From Phytophthora quininea (Eukaryota; Oomycota; Peronosporomycetes; Peronosporales; Peronosporaceae), in assembly GCA_011947345.1 (NCBI GenBank), contig JAAVTG010000672.1, positions 992,001-1,056,000 of the forward strand: a DNA stretch of 64,000 bases. Direction: 5' to 3'. The position numbers were made by a program, and so were the translations under genes. Positions 1 through 12,528 of this stretch are shown piece by piece; within the stretch, counting starts at the first letter, position 1, and the number at the start of each line of letters is the position of its first letter. The notes under the pieces are model-generated. The model ran no database searches. It was not told where the DNA came from and was given only the letters and a program-made list of their open reading frames with translations.

Positions 1-26
1 AGGAATCCCCGTAGAAATCCTTCGCG

Positions 27-3000
27 ATGGAGGACGCGGTTGCAGTCGCCAAGGAGCTGCAGCGCGACTTTGAAGAGACTTGTCTGGCAATTGCGACCGA
101 CGTCGCTTCTAGTGACGATCCGACCCAGTGGCTGGACGTTATCGCAACGTTGGAAGACAACAGCCGAGACGAGACTTTACTACCGTCCGATATGCTGGAA
201 CGCCTGAATGTCGACTTCCTACCGCAAATTGTGCAGCTTTTGCTTAGCAAGTCGTTCCACCAGGACGCAGTGGACAGGGTGAACGGTTTTTTCCGATCCG
301 AGCTGGAAACAATCGCCAAGCGCTTACGACTCGGCGACACTTCACGCCTGCCCTGCTTGAATCGGATCCTCGATGTCCACAGGAGATTCTACCTGTACCA
401 TGGCACTGGCAGTGACCACAACCAAGATGAGGAATCGGAGACTGGAAATGTGCGTCAATCCTTTCAGTTTGCTGCGAGGGACAGCTCGAGTACACGTCCA
501 AGTACTTCCTGTGTAATTTGGAGTACTGGGGACAATTGGACGGGTTTGCTCTTTTCGTGGAGATACTTCGGAACGGAGTGAGTCCGAGCCATAGGTCTAC
601 TAGTCGAGACAGCTCTTTGATGCGATGCAGGCGGTTCTCCGGACGCTGTATGCCGTGAAAGATCACCTGTACCCTGGTTTTCTGAATGAGTATTTTTCCG
701 GACTGGTAGATGCAGTTCGAGACTTTATTCGTGATCTACCCGCAGACGAGTTCTACGCCCTACCGCGAGACTCGCATATGGAAGTGGTGCAAATATTGGA
801 GCTGTTGCTTGTTAAAATTCAGCACGACGCTCTATCGAACGAAAAGCGCGATGCGTATGAGCAGCGTGTGCAAGTTCTTCGTCTGGATATCTCACTTCGG
901 TTTTTCCAAAGTACGTCGCTGGAAAAAAGGATCTATGGATTGACGGAGATCGTGGTGGTCATCACACGGCTGTACAATGATCAAATTCAAACGCAACCTG
1001 AGCCAACGGCCGCATCACTTCATGCTACGTTGAGTTATCTTGTGGAATGGATGCACGAGAAGCGATTGATGCAAGATTTACTGGGCGACAAGATTCACGT
1101 CGAGCTCATTAAACGATCTACGTCTCTGTTTCAGTTCGTCTCGGAGCTAGAATGTTTGCCAACGGAGTGGATCGACCTGGTGTGGAATTGCTACCGTAGT
1201 GACACTGAAGAAAAGAGTGACGAAGACCAGCCTCCGCGACCCACACGACAACGTCATGAAGCGTTTCGATCAGCTATACAAGATCTACTACTGGAAATGG
1301 TGGAATTTCTGGAGCTTCCATCTTTAATCCACCTTGTGTCGCGTATTGAAACGATCAAATCTGGTTTGGATTCTAGCGAGTTGAATCTCCTTGCTGCAGT
1401 TGCTGCTCGTAGACTTCTTGTGGAGGAGCAACTAGGAAAACAGTTTACATTGCGACAGCGGATTCTGATGCATCTTTGGAAAGCTGTGCTCCCGTTTGTG
1501 AATTCCGAGCATTTTCGCGATGAAATTTTGCTGCGTATGCATGAGATTCTGCGCTTAGACGTGGAAATCAATGAGGCAAGAGAGATCGAGAATGAATTGA
1601 CTGACAGTGGGCGTTCTCGAAGCTGCTTGGTGGTAAACGAGTTTCTGTCTCTTTGTGCCAGTAACATTCACCGTCGAAACGATCTTGTGATATCGCTGAA
1701 GCTTCTAACTCAACTTGGGGCGTTAATTTCGGAGGTTGGTATCACACCTTCGGTGGAGGATCCATTAGAAAAATCGTGTGTCCAAATTGTATTAGATGAG
1801 GTCGAAGAGTACAAGCAAACTATGCGGCAGCGACTTCATGGGACTGAATGGCCTCACATGAGCGATGAAGAACGCACCCAGTTGCCAGTCCTGAAGGAAT
1901 ATGTCAACGATATCAAGACTCGGCTGCTGGCACTGCGAGCTTCCTGGATTTTAAGTCAAAGGGGAAATACTCGAGACGTGACATTTACGAAGGATCAGGT
2001 GGATGTCATTTGGGAACTCATGGTCGTGGACGCATTTCTGCTTGGCGAAGCAGCGCTCTGCTTTCAATGGATTGAACTGTGCTTGAAAACCCCACCTTCC
2101 GAAGCTAGACTGGACGATGATACAACAAATGTACTAATGCCGTTAAGCATGGCAAAGTACTTACTGATGAACAAATTTCGAGGTGTACCTGCCAACGGCA
2201 TCACCCTCTCAATGTTATGCTGTTTCCATAGCATATTTCGACACGTGAATGTTGTGGAGGGTGGGTTGGAGCTTTTTCTGCATCAATTGATGCAGCTGGA
2301 TCTCTTCCTACTTCTCCAACTGGGAAAACAGACGGTGATTCAGGAGAATCTATTGAACTTGTGACGGGTGTTCCGCTTGTTGGATTGGAAGAGTTATGGC
2401 ATCTTGCTATTACTGCGAGCGACGCAACAGTCGCAGAAGAAATTATCACGCTCCTTGCGAGCTACCACCTAGCTTTTATGCCTGGTCTTCGACACACAGA
2501 GCTTCCCTTCCAGTCAAAAATGAAGTTTCTTGAGAAATGCATGGAATTCCTTACTACAGCAAAAGCAAACGCTGAACAAAATAGTGCGGGCTCAAATCGT
2601 AGTGAGGCTGACACAACGGTTGTTAATCGCTGCGTTGATTTATTGCGATACTTCTTAGAGGCCAGCACCGTTGGCGATGATGTCCGAGAAGAAGAGGATG
2701 CAAAGGCCTTTGTGAAGCGGTTGAAAAGTGAACAAAATAGCCCAGAAACAAACGATGACAATGGAGTTCAGGATCAAAGTAAATTTCAATTGGAACATCT
2801 TGAAGAGCGGCTGCCTTACATGGAGATCTATCCTTCACCGATGAAAGATATGCGACCTGACGCAACCACAAACGCGATGCTTGGAATTCATGCAGCTCGC
2901 CGACCAAGCTGGACATTCCGCCAACAACACTCGCTGTTAGATGTCATTGAAGATACGAACGAAGAGGTTGACCCTGAAGACATTAGAAAAGCAAGAAAAC

Positions 3001-6000
3001 GCGATACCTCAGTTAGCGATGACGACAAGGAAACCACACGGAGCGCTTTCGCTGGGAAGCTTTCGCCATTAAAAATTGACCCCATCGCGGATTTCCTGAG
3101 GCCAGGTAGTCCAATAAAACCAGGCACGCGTTCACCATGTATGCGGGCAAACCTACGCTGGCCACAAGCTCCTTCTCCCCAACATGGACCAGATTTGCGT
3201 TCTGAAGATATCGATCGGGCTATAGCCAACTTCAGTTTGGATAGTTTCAAGGACCGAGAAATGGATCAGTCGATCGAAAATACGAGTGAAAGGAAAGCCA
3301 AGACGAAGTATGGAATCATCAGCCAAATATTGGCGAACCACGGCTCCTATTTTGATGTTTTATTCGACCTTGTGGACTGGGGCGAGACGACGTCGCAAAG
3401 AACCTGGGACTTGCTCTGTCGATTGCCGACGAATAATACGTTGCTTGGCAAGATGATTCGCTTACGATCACAGCAAAATGATGAAGAAGATGTGGTCTCT
3501 GGGGGTGTGGAATGGTCAGAGCTGTTGGACGGGTCGAATATCCACCGACTTCTCTATTCACTTCGACTGGTGGAGGCACTTTTGGTTCCAATTGAGCAAG
3601 TGAGAAATGGCTATCCAAAGCTTGATTCTGCACGTCGACAATGGAGAGAACGCTTCGTTCGATTAGGTGGCACTCTTCATCTGTACAATATATTGCTGCA
3701 ATGGCCTCATCAAGATGCGTTAGACACATCGCTATCGTCACAATGCACTTGGAATCTCCGAGCGACATGCCTTGCCGCAGTAATGCGAGTTCTAAGCTAT
3801 TTCTTCCAGCTGATCCAGTTGAGTATTACTGAGAAGACTCAACTCGATAAACTTCCGCCATTCGATCTTCAATTGCGCCGTTCAACGCTGCCGGAGTTTG
3901 TGGAGTCCATCAAGTTGTTGCCAGTACTCCAAGCTGCAGTGCAGCTACCCCAACAGTCTTTCTATCGCAATTTTCAGCACCCGCAGACGTTCTCCGATGA
4001 AGTAGCGGAGGCTGTGTGCTGCAGCGTGCAATTGACTTCTCTCTCTTGCGAATATCGCCGGAACTCATGACCATGGTGTTCTCACTCGATCCAGTCGATG
4101 CAACAACGGGCAGCGATAAAAATGTTGATTTGACTACTTGTGGCACTCTGACGGAATGGTTGAAATTCCTGCTGATCGAATGTCCGTCGGGGTCAATGCG
4201 TGGTCAGGTTCTAAAGCTGCTATCGGATATGGCAAAAGCATTTAGTAATGACTACCGCAGCACTTCGCGAAAGGTGTTCGAGCATTTCGTCGTTACGGTG
4301 TGTGAACTTGTCGCTGGAGATCCGTCAAGTGCAATTGACAATGCAGCGAATCTTGATGAGGTCTTTTCATTGTGCGAGACTCTTTTGGAGAGCTGTAAAC
4401 GTGTCCATCTGCTGAGCCAAGAAAATAGTGAGATCATCTCTGAAGCGCTACTCAAAAGAGTATCCCGGAGCGGTTTGTGCAGAAACTAAGCCAAATTGTC
4501 GGTCAAGAGCAAATATTGACGCGTTCAGGAGGGATCCGACAGCCTCGACATCAGTGCGAAGGCGTTTTGAATGGGTATTTGCGCCTTGTATCCGCGCTCG
4601 CTAGTATTTCGGAACAACTTCGAACGAATCTACTCCGTGCTGATCTAAATAGCCACAAGATGGAGTCATCGCGTGGAAATGAGCTGGTGATTGAGTTTAT
4701 CATGAAGCACTTGCTTCTTGGGGAACTATCAGATGGAGCTGCTGCTCTAACGTCCCCAGTCTGTAAATCAAGTGTGAGTCGAGAGCTAGCCCAACGCTTC
4801 GTGTCGAAGTTGGTATTTCCACCTGGCTCATCAGAGCGCGATCGAGATGTCGATCTTCTGCTTGTGTTGAATCATTTGCGTGATTATCAAGCGCGCGTTC
4901 TTAACACGATGAACTCTGCTGGTCGGCCGTGGAATCACGCACCGTCAGATTCACTATTAGATCCTTTCAAGAATATCCGTCATGCTGGATTAGTGAACCC
5001 CGGGTGTATTTGCTACATGAATTCGCTGATACAGCAACTGTTCATGATCCCCAGCTTCTGTGAGGGTTTATTGGCATTGGACTGCATGCAGTCTGCCGAC
5101 GAGCAACAGTCATCGTGGAAAGAAGAAATCTTACAGCTGCAAAAGCTGTTTGTGAGACTGGCGTACGCAAATCGTCGGTCAGGAAACCCCACTGCGTTTG
5201 CACTTTCACACAAAGATATGGAGGGGCAGTCGACAGATGTCCATCTTCAAATGGACGCTGATGAGTTCTTTTCCTTGCTTTTAGACCGAGTGGAAATGTT
5301 TATTCGCCCACAGACGAAGCCTAGCGAGGAATGTAAAGAACCCGGCACAGATTTTATGAGATCTTGCTTTGGCGGCGTATTAGTCAACCAGATTCTTACA
5401 CAGCAGGGCAATTTGTCCGAGAGGGAAGAGAAATTCTTTGCGTTGAGTCTCGAAGTTTCCAAAAGCGATATTTAACAGAGTCACTGGCGCTGTATGTGCA
5501 AGGCGAGACCCTAGAGGGAGAAAACGCCTACTTTTGCGAGCGCGTGCAGCAAAAGTCTCTGCAACCAAGCGAGTTTGCATTAAGAAGCTCCCCAGACACT
5601 GGTTTGTCACTTAAAACGGTTTGAGTTTGATTACAGCACAATGGAAAAACTGAAGCTCAACGACTATCTCGAGTTTCCCACGGAGATCGACATGTATCCG
5701 TACACTCGCGATGCTCTGACAAATATTGACAGTGCGGAAAACAATATCCACGATCTATCGATCATGTATGATCTTGTGGGTGTGGTGGTACACTCGGGTA
5801 CTGCCGACACGGGTCACTACTATTCGTTTATTAAGGATCGGCGTGATAATGAAACCCAGCGATGGTTGGAATTTAACGATGAAGTGGTTCGCGAGTTCGA
5901 TGTGGACACAATGGCTGATGAGTGTTTTGGTGGCGAAGAAGTAGCACAGCGATGGGATCCGATTCCAGGCATATCCACTCCAATTGTGCAGATGAAAAGG

Positions 6001-7962
6001 AGAAGTGCCTACATGTTGATTTATGAGAGGCGCTCCAAGTCTGACAGGGATCATACCATTGTGGTCTCTGAAAGCTACAAAGTGGAGCAACCCGATCACG
6101 TGAAGGCTCTTGTCATGGAGATCCGACGGGAAAATTTAAGGTACGAAAGCGTTGCCAACGTCTTTGAGCCTTCGTACGAGCACTTCGTCTGCGATCTCGT
6201 CGAAAATGTCACTCGATTGTCTGAAGTTTCTGATTCTTGTGGAATTCGTGAAGCCTACCAACTTGCCTGCCAGTTTTTGTTCGGCATTTCATCGTTGCGG
6301 TATCGTACCGTGCCCGCTGTGGTTTCCCCGTCGAATGCGCTACGGGGATTCTCGAATCCGAAAGAACCAGACGTGCATGCTGTCGTTAGCAGCCATGTCG
6401 CGACGTGGCTGGCAGACTACAATAAAAACTGTCATCAGGGCGATGCGGATAAAGAGCGCGTAGTCTTCAGCAAGTGGGTACTTGCTGAAGTTGTCGCCCC
6501 ACCAAGTGTGTTGTTATCGCCATCTCCAGTTGAAAGCCAACGCTCGTGGCTCTTTGACATTTTCTTCTTCGGTCCAGCAGATCCTCAACCTGTAGAGAGC
6601 TGCTTCCGTGTGCTTTGGCTGCTGTCAATATCTTCAAGCATCGAGCTGTGATGAAAGATAAGGAGGCAGAGCAATCTCTTTTGGCGTTTTTCCGGGAGGT
6701 GCTCAACCTTTTTACGATAGGGAGCTAAGTCTTGATGTGCGCGATCCTGTCTCGGGGAGTTTCTTGACAGTATCGCTGGATGCACGCGTAGATGCATCGA
6801 AACAACTGGGTGTGTTCCTCTGCAAATGTATTGGGAAAACCGAAACGAGTTTGTCCAGCCAGGACGGGGAGATAGCTGTGCTCCGTAATTTGCTGCTGGA
6901 AAAACTCCAGTTCGTGAGCCGATTCCTGCTGTGTCTGCAGATATCGTGTGATGATTACACGACCAACCAAATGTCTTCTCACGCTCGAAGAATTGCACCG
7001 TTAGCTATCGAAACCAATGCTACTAGCTTCACAACTATGGAGCACCTCCGATTTTGCACGTTCCGAATGGAAATGGAGATGCTAAAGCACCTCTTGGATT
7101 CACAACCGCAATTGGTGCCTCCAGTGGACGATACGCTGTTGCTAAACCATACTGCGCTAAAGAATGTGCTGGCATTGGGGCTTGACGAGTTGCTTATGCC
7201 AGTGTTAGCTCGCATTGCGTTTGAAACCGCGTCGACGCAAGATCGCCTGGTGACGCTGTTAATCGGATTACTAGAGGAAGTAAAAGAATCCCATTCCGAT
7301 AAGCTGTTGAATATCCTTGGAGCTCTTTTAGCTGCTGGGGAAGCAGAAGGAAATGCTGAGCTCCAACTTCAGCGTCACGTGTTTTCACCGACGAGAGGGA
7401 TTCTGGAGAGTGTGATGTACTATAGAGACCGCCATGCACATCGAGAATACGTCTACCATCTTCTTGAGTTTGTGGTGCATCATACCAGTCAATCGCCCGC
7501 ACTACAAGAGTTGTTTAGGAGTGATGTCGAGTTTCATGACCACATCAGTTGGATTTCAAATTGGCTTGCTGACTATCTCGACAGTAATGGCGAGATTCAA
7601 AAGCGACCGAAGGCAAGCAAAGAAGAAGCCGATGACAAAGTGATGAACGAGCATGGGAAGTCTGCAAAAGAAGTGCAAAAATATTCGACGAGGTGGAGAG
7701 AGCATTTGGAGTAGCGTCCCCTGCTTGCGACGGTCACAATGGAGACCAAGCATCACTAGCTGTTGCAGCGGAGGATGTGGTGCTGCGCGTGGTTGGAAAC
7801 CAAGGAGATGCTGCTCGTTCACGCAAAGGCAGCGACGATAGCCGACCTGAAGCACAAACAAATCCCAGACAGGATTGGAAGACGCACAAGTCACGAGAGG
7901 AACTCGCGACGCTACTTCGCTTAGATCTCGACGCCACACACAATAACGCTCGAGAAGCCTAG
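27..7962 (+). CDS. Giant ubiquitin-specific protease (USP9X/USP24-like, peptidase C19), apparent frameshifts
   Basis: Deubiquitinase that would cleave isopeptide-linked ubiquitin from substrates. Nine open blocks in successive frames make one protein of about 2,640 residues, a usual size for the USP9X/USP24 group. A long helical-repeat-like N-terminal region (blocks from 27, 613, 2270 and 4016) precedes the catalytic domain. The Cys box reads NPGCICYMNS, with catalytic Cys at 5011-5013; most USPs have G-A/T-T-C there. A finger-like Cys region follows near 5540, then LKRFEFDY near 5611, and the His box DTGHYYSF with His at 5815-5817 and FNDE at 5872-5883. Frame breaks lie at short runs: G 478-480, T 616-618, T 2273-2277, near 4010, A 4454-4457, A 5461-5464, A 5551-5554, C 5590-5593, T 6614-6616, T 6709-6713, A 7677-7681. 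Each is resolved by one missing base, so sequence error is more likely than decay. The ATG at 27 is the first seen; the gene could begin before the window. Its stop is 70 bp from the convergent next gene. Confidence 0.85.
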
Positions 7963-8031
7963 ATAAAAGCCCAAAACCTACATCTTCTCCCAGCGCAAGT
8001 ATTCATTATCTGCTTTGATTGCTCCTAGAGG

Positions 8032-9580
8032 TTAGAGCTCCCCACTGTACGGTCGTGTTGTTCCTGCTCGCCCAGTAGGTTTTCGCCGTGTCGACGACGT
8101 GGTTTGGTTCTTTCGTCGTGGCACTTCTGCTGAAGAGCATCGTTTGGCGGACTTTGTTCGTGTAGTTCTTGCGTCTTGCTTGGTACCAACTGAGAGTCCG
8201 CTTCCATAGCGACGAAGTGGCAACTGATGCGGATCAGTGCCCCTACTCATGTCGTGGTCAAATGCACACGCTGAAAAATACAGCAAGCGGCTTCGTGGCG
8301 ACATTGCCGCTAGCTCATTGTTGCCCAAATCTTGCTCGTCGTCGACACTGTCGTAATCTCCCAAGGTAGATGTTGAGCAGCACGTCGAGACGGAAGGGGA
8401 ACGCGGCGTGGCAGTTCCTAAGCTTGGTGGAATAGGGTCATCCACGACCCAAGGACCCACAGGTGAAAGCGATTGAGACTCTGGCGCGTCTTCACAGTCT
8501 TCGACATCCACTAAATAGAGAAAACTCTCGCTGTGATTTCTTTGGCGATCACAGTGAAGCTGCTCGCGCTGTTTTTCGGCTTGCTGCTCGCTTCTGTTGC
8601 GAACAGGTGCTGATGATCGACTTCGTCGGCGGCGTGGATTCAAGACTGCTTCCTCGCCTATGTGTAAGGTCTTCTTCTCTGGCGAGTAATAACTTGAATT
8701 TGGTCTTAGTCTTGTACTCTGTGAAGCATTAGTTGCGGAAGCACTCGATAGTTCTCGGGCACTGGCTGGCGGTGCTCCGTAAATGATTGCTGGTACTACC
8801 ATGTGTGTAGTGCTCTCCGATACGAGCTGGCAAAGTTGGCCCCTCGACAATGGACGCTGCAAAGTCTGACCGCTGGCCGAAGTCAAACTCGTAGTAGACA
8901 AAGATGGCATTGGGAAGTTCGACGCAGCTCCTTCCATTCTCTCGACGGGATTTTTCAGGTGCTTGCGAGGATGAACTGGTTGGCCACTTTCAATCTCAGA
9001 AGGGTCAGGTGACTCGGAAGTTTTGGCAGCTATCTTGTCGCGATGCCTACTGTTCGGATCATCTTTTACAACAGCTATGGGCTTTTCTTGTTGTCCGTGG
9101 AGGAAAACTTGGCCGCGTAGGTCGCGAATTATCTGTTCTAGCTCTTCGTCGGTTTTTGGTCGCGAAACTGAAGACTCGACATCACTGCTTCTTTTGGTTT
9201 GCTCGTTGCTGCTCGGACTGCCTCGAAGCGAGTGGGTTGCGGCAGGGTAGCATTGCCAATGGTGCTGGGGTCTTCCAGTTCGCTTCCTGCATCATGGACG
9301 CTTTTTCCTGCGCACATGATCATCGTCTGCTGTCGTCGAGAAGCTGGAGGTAGCTCACCGAGCCTCACATCGCGATTCGGCCGTAAGCCTCTAACACCTT
9401 TGCGCTTGCCCGAAGGTTTCTTTGCGCGAAGAGACCCATTTGTTTGGGGGTCTTGAGAACATTGGTCGGTAATGTAGCTGGTTGCTGATAGTAGTAGTAG
9501 CTGGCGTGCTCGTCTCGCTGACCTATAGTGTAAGCTGATGCCCCGATGCCGAAGCTGCTTCCGCTGCTTTCCCACCGCAT
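8032..9580 (-). CDS. Unrecognised protein of about 516 residues, two apparent frameshifts
   Basis: I do not recognise a family. Three open blocks on the minus strand join into one reading frame if one base is restored in the T run 9399-9401 and one in the T run 9153-9157 (A runs in the coding strand). The N-terminal part is Ser/Tyr/Gln-rich. The middle has a short charged, possibly coiled segment (ELEQIIRDL...). The C-terminal 300 residues are Ser/Arg-rich with low complexity and several acidic patches, and look disordered. The ATG at 9578-9580 (MRWES) was chosen as the first in-frame ATG. The frame is open further upstream towards 9690, and a possible splice acceptor (ctatttttag) lies near 9630, so a 5' exon is possible. 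It converges with the protease gene (70 bp between stops) and follows the F-box gene on the same strand. Confidence 0.55.
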
Positions 9581-9686
9581 CGAGCCGATCAAGTTGTGTG
9601 CAAACGACTTGCTTCCTTGAAACCAACTAAAAATAGTTGATTCACACTTCGTTGGTAAAGCGGTTATCGCTGGAAACGTGCCTCCG

Positions 9687-10816
9687 TTAGTAGAAACGTG
9701 GGTATGACGAGGTCAGCCGATACGGATCCAGTAGCAGATTGAGATCTTCATCATTGCCCAGCAAGTCAGGACGGTGCAGTGGAGGTCGTAGCGCCCACGG
9801 ATCGTTACTGAGCGGTGCAAACGGTGGTGGGAATGGAAGGCGAATAGGAGGCGGCAGATCGCTGCGCCACGCCCAGTAGATTTGCTGCTGCAGCGGATAC
9901 GCTTGAAGCCGACGAGCGCGATTCTGAGTCCATGTTTGGTGGATCCACTGCGCCCTGTACGAATCCCTCGCGTCTCCTTCCTGCCGCACAGTCGGATAAT
10001 CTACATCATATAGCAACAATTTAGTCAGCGACCATATCCTCGTTGCATCACAACCTGCGAGTCCGTACCTCGCAACAGAAATTGCTGCCATAAATCTCTG
10101 GCATCTTGCAACTGGTGCAAATACTACAAAAAGGTCTGCGTCAAACCGCCAACGTTCAACAACAACGGCATTGTTTTGCTTCTTGCCGTGCTGGTCTGCG
10201 TAACGCGACAAAAGTCTGGGACGGCCAGAAACGCTCCGATCCGAATCAGTAGAGGCTCTGGTAGGCGACTCAGCTCGGCGTCCGACGGCGCCAAAGAATT
10301 CGAGCCGCTTGAAAACTCCGGAAACAAGTTGCGCTCCAGTCTGCAAAGTCGCAAGAGTTTAGACGTTGGGATACCGCACTCCTTCAATAAAATGCCAACC
10401 TCCAACGGAGGATCTCGACATTGCAGCGCCAATCGCCAACCATCAGCGTTGCGTCTGCTTGGGTTGCAGTGCCTTCCTGACCTTGTCGAGCCTTGACAAA
10501 CTCCGAAATGCTAAGAAACTTCGGTTAGTAAATCAGGAATGAACCGAAAAAGGTAAAAGAATTGTACGGACACCAATCTCAGTTGTACGCTCTTGTGGGT
10601 CGATACAAAATGCACGAACAGTTTTGTCCCCACGACCAGTGCGCGTACATGGACAACTTCCGAGCACCCTGGGACGCTGTAGCTCTGCGCAGGCAGCAGA
10701 CTCACGTCGCCCGCGAAGAAATCTGGGTCATCAGTTGGTGTAGCAGTCCATTGGCGCTCCCGTAGCAGCGTGTGAGTCGTCCAGAGCAGCACCCCAGCAC
10801 CAGAGACTTGAGCCAT
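9687..10816 (-). CDS. F-box protein, four exons
   Basis: Probable substrate adaptor of an SCF (Skp1-Cullin-F-box) ubiquitin ligase. The F-box runs LSRLPEPLLIRIGAFL / VPDFCR / YLHQLQDARDLWQQFLLRD and is assembled across two introns. Proposed exons (minus strand): 10816-10568, 10510-10205, 10123-10069, 10000-9687, giving about 307 residues. Intron 10511-10567 has a TTTACTAAC branch site and TTAG acceptor; a 63-nt version with donor at 10573 also keeps frame. Intron 10124-10204 is 81 nt. Intron 10001-10068 is 68 nt with CTGACTAA. Lengths and branch sites fit oomycete introns, and splicing restores the conserved LW motif that the unspliced frames lack. The C-terminus is Pro/Leu/Arg-rich. The N-terminal 80 residues are unassigned. 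An upstream in-frame ATG exists at 10861, but an Inr-like TCATATTTCA lies between the two, so 10816 is preferred. Confidence 0.7.
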
Positions 10817-10888
10817 CTTTTCTGACGTGAAATATGACATTTCCAAAAAAACTATCTTCATTATGATTATCGCTGCGATTCCCTTTGT

Positions 10889-12451
10889 CTAATTGGTGCT
10901 GTTGTAGACGTAGTACGGCTCGTCCTGGTACTCAGTGTCGCAGTACGGGAATGTCGTATCATCATCAGACGGCGTGAACAGTTCCCTACCAGCATTGATC
11001 ATGACGTAGCAACCGGTGAAGGCGCACACGACGATGACCACGATGGACGCGACCTTGTCGTAGATTGACATGGACTTCCAGAACACGCGCAGGTAGATGA
11101 GCAGCGGCATGAGCAGACAGCTCGTGGTGTGAGCCGTAGCCCCGTAAAGTCCTCCAGGTCGATGAATTTGTTCTGAGCCAGCACGGCAATGATCACCAGG
11201 ATGGCGATGATGCAGATCCGTAGCGTGATGTAGCGCAGTTTGTTCTTGGCGCCGCGGTATGGAGCAGCGAGCTGTTCCTCCGTGATCTCCTCGCCGAATT
11301 CAAGTGCCACGCGCAGGTGGGACATTCGGCCTTCAGTCTTCTCGATCATGCCGGACGTCGACACCCGGTCCTTCGGTGTCAAGTTCTGCACGTACGAGCC
11401 CTTCTCCTGCAGGTCTTGCTCCAAGTTCACGTCTTGCTGGTCGTCATGACCGAATCGAGTGATCGACGGTGTCGGGTGCATGCCCAGAATGAGGCGCTCC
11501 GCCATGTAGAACGGCGGCTGCATCAACGTCGAGAAGGCGATCGAGAGATGCACCTGCATGAACATGTACGCCATGACAACGGCACCGCGGTCGGCAGTGA
11601 ATCCCAACGGAGCGAGACCAAGCGGATCCGACGTGCTCACGATCGAGTACAGGATGTTACCCGAAAGCTGGCAGCCACCGGCAGTGTAACCAGCGAGAGC
11701 GATCGCGATAAAAACCGGACGCCACCAAGATTGTGATCACCACCACGCGAGGCATGCGCTGCGGCTGCGAGTGCTCGCGCTGGAGATCAGGCACGACAAT
11801 CGCAGCGCCGTACGCCAGCGCCAGGTTGCCGAAGCACGTCAGGACTTGGTGCAGAGACACATCGGGCTTCGGAATAGACGGGTGGCCGCGCATGTTGTAC
11901 TGCAGCACCGAGACGGCGATGATGTCGGCAATCACCGTGCCCATGCAGCCGGCGAAGGCCATGCTGGCACTCTCCTTCAGTGTCGGGATGAGGCACACCG
12001 GGACAACCGTCAGGGCCATGAAGATGATCCAGAAGGTCTGGCTGAACGAGTCCGGGAACAGCACGTCGAGCAACGTGGAGCCGAGCACGAGGAAGACGAT
12101 CGGTGCTAGCAAACACACGCCCATCTGGGACAGCACCGTGAAGAAGCGACCCCACTTCCCGAGGGCCCACTCGCCGAGGTCGCCGTACGTCTTGACAGAC
12201 GACGGTGCCACCAGCATTACTCTAGCCAACTTGAGCGTGGCATACATGTTGGCAAGAATCATGAACCCCAAGGCGATGGACGCGTAGAGAGGACCGGCGC
12301 GAGCGTAGTTAGAAGGCATGGCCAGCGAGCCGATACCGCACACCGCGCAGAAGAGGTTGAACGAGGCCTTGGCATCTTCCATCGTGAAGAACGGCGACTT
12401 GGAGCCACTGTAGCCCGGTGTCTGGGACATGGTTGATACACGGGCCGCCAT
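10889..12451 (-). CDS. AAAP amino acid transporter, clade II, two apparent frameshifts
   Basis: Predicted amino acid/auxin permease (Aa_trans) of about 521 residues, a proton- or sodium-coupled amino acid carrier of the plasma or vacuolar membrane in the known family. The N-terminal permease signature is GIGSLAMPSNYARAG, followed by about 11 hydrophobic segments, a long acidic loop between TM8 and TM9, and a C-terminal tail FPYCDTEYQDEPYYVYNSTN with an NST sequon. The frame breaks at the A run 11710-11714 (T run in coding sense; two bases missing by comparison with the intact paralogue at 17826-19406) and at the C run 11140-11143 (one base). The start MAARVSTMSQ matches MLARMSTTSQ of that paralogue. 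A longer frame to 12538 would include the initiator motif. The stop is only 27 bp from the upstream F-box ATG. Confidence 0.85.
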
Positions 12452-12512
12452 CGTAAGGTAGTCGACGAAAACGGCAGTCGGTCGGGTCGGGGTTGGTTGA
12501 TCTGAAGCGAGG

Positions 12513-12528
12513 AAATTCCAAAGTGAGT
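12513..12528 (-). promoter_or_regulatory. Oomycete initiator-like element of clade II transporter
   Basis: On the minus strand this reads ACTCACTTTGGAATTT. It resembles the oomycete Inr+FPR core promoter (TCAYTTYY followed by CAWTTT) and is nearly the same as the element in front of the paralogue at 19485-19500. It lies about 60 bp before the ATG, which supports the chosen start. Confidence 0.5.

Noticed and set aside
450..612. Two 35-nt GT-AG introns (450-484 and 578-612) in the protease gene
   Set aside because: Both keep frame, but they are far shorter than the 57-81 nt introns seen elsewhere here, and one missing base in adjacent G and T runs explains each shift equally well and matches the pattern in the rest of the gene.
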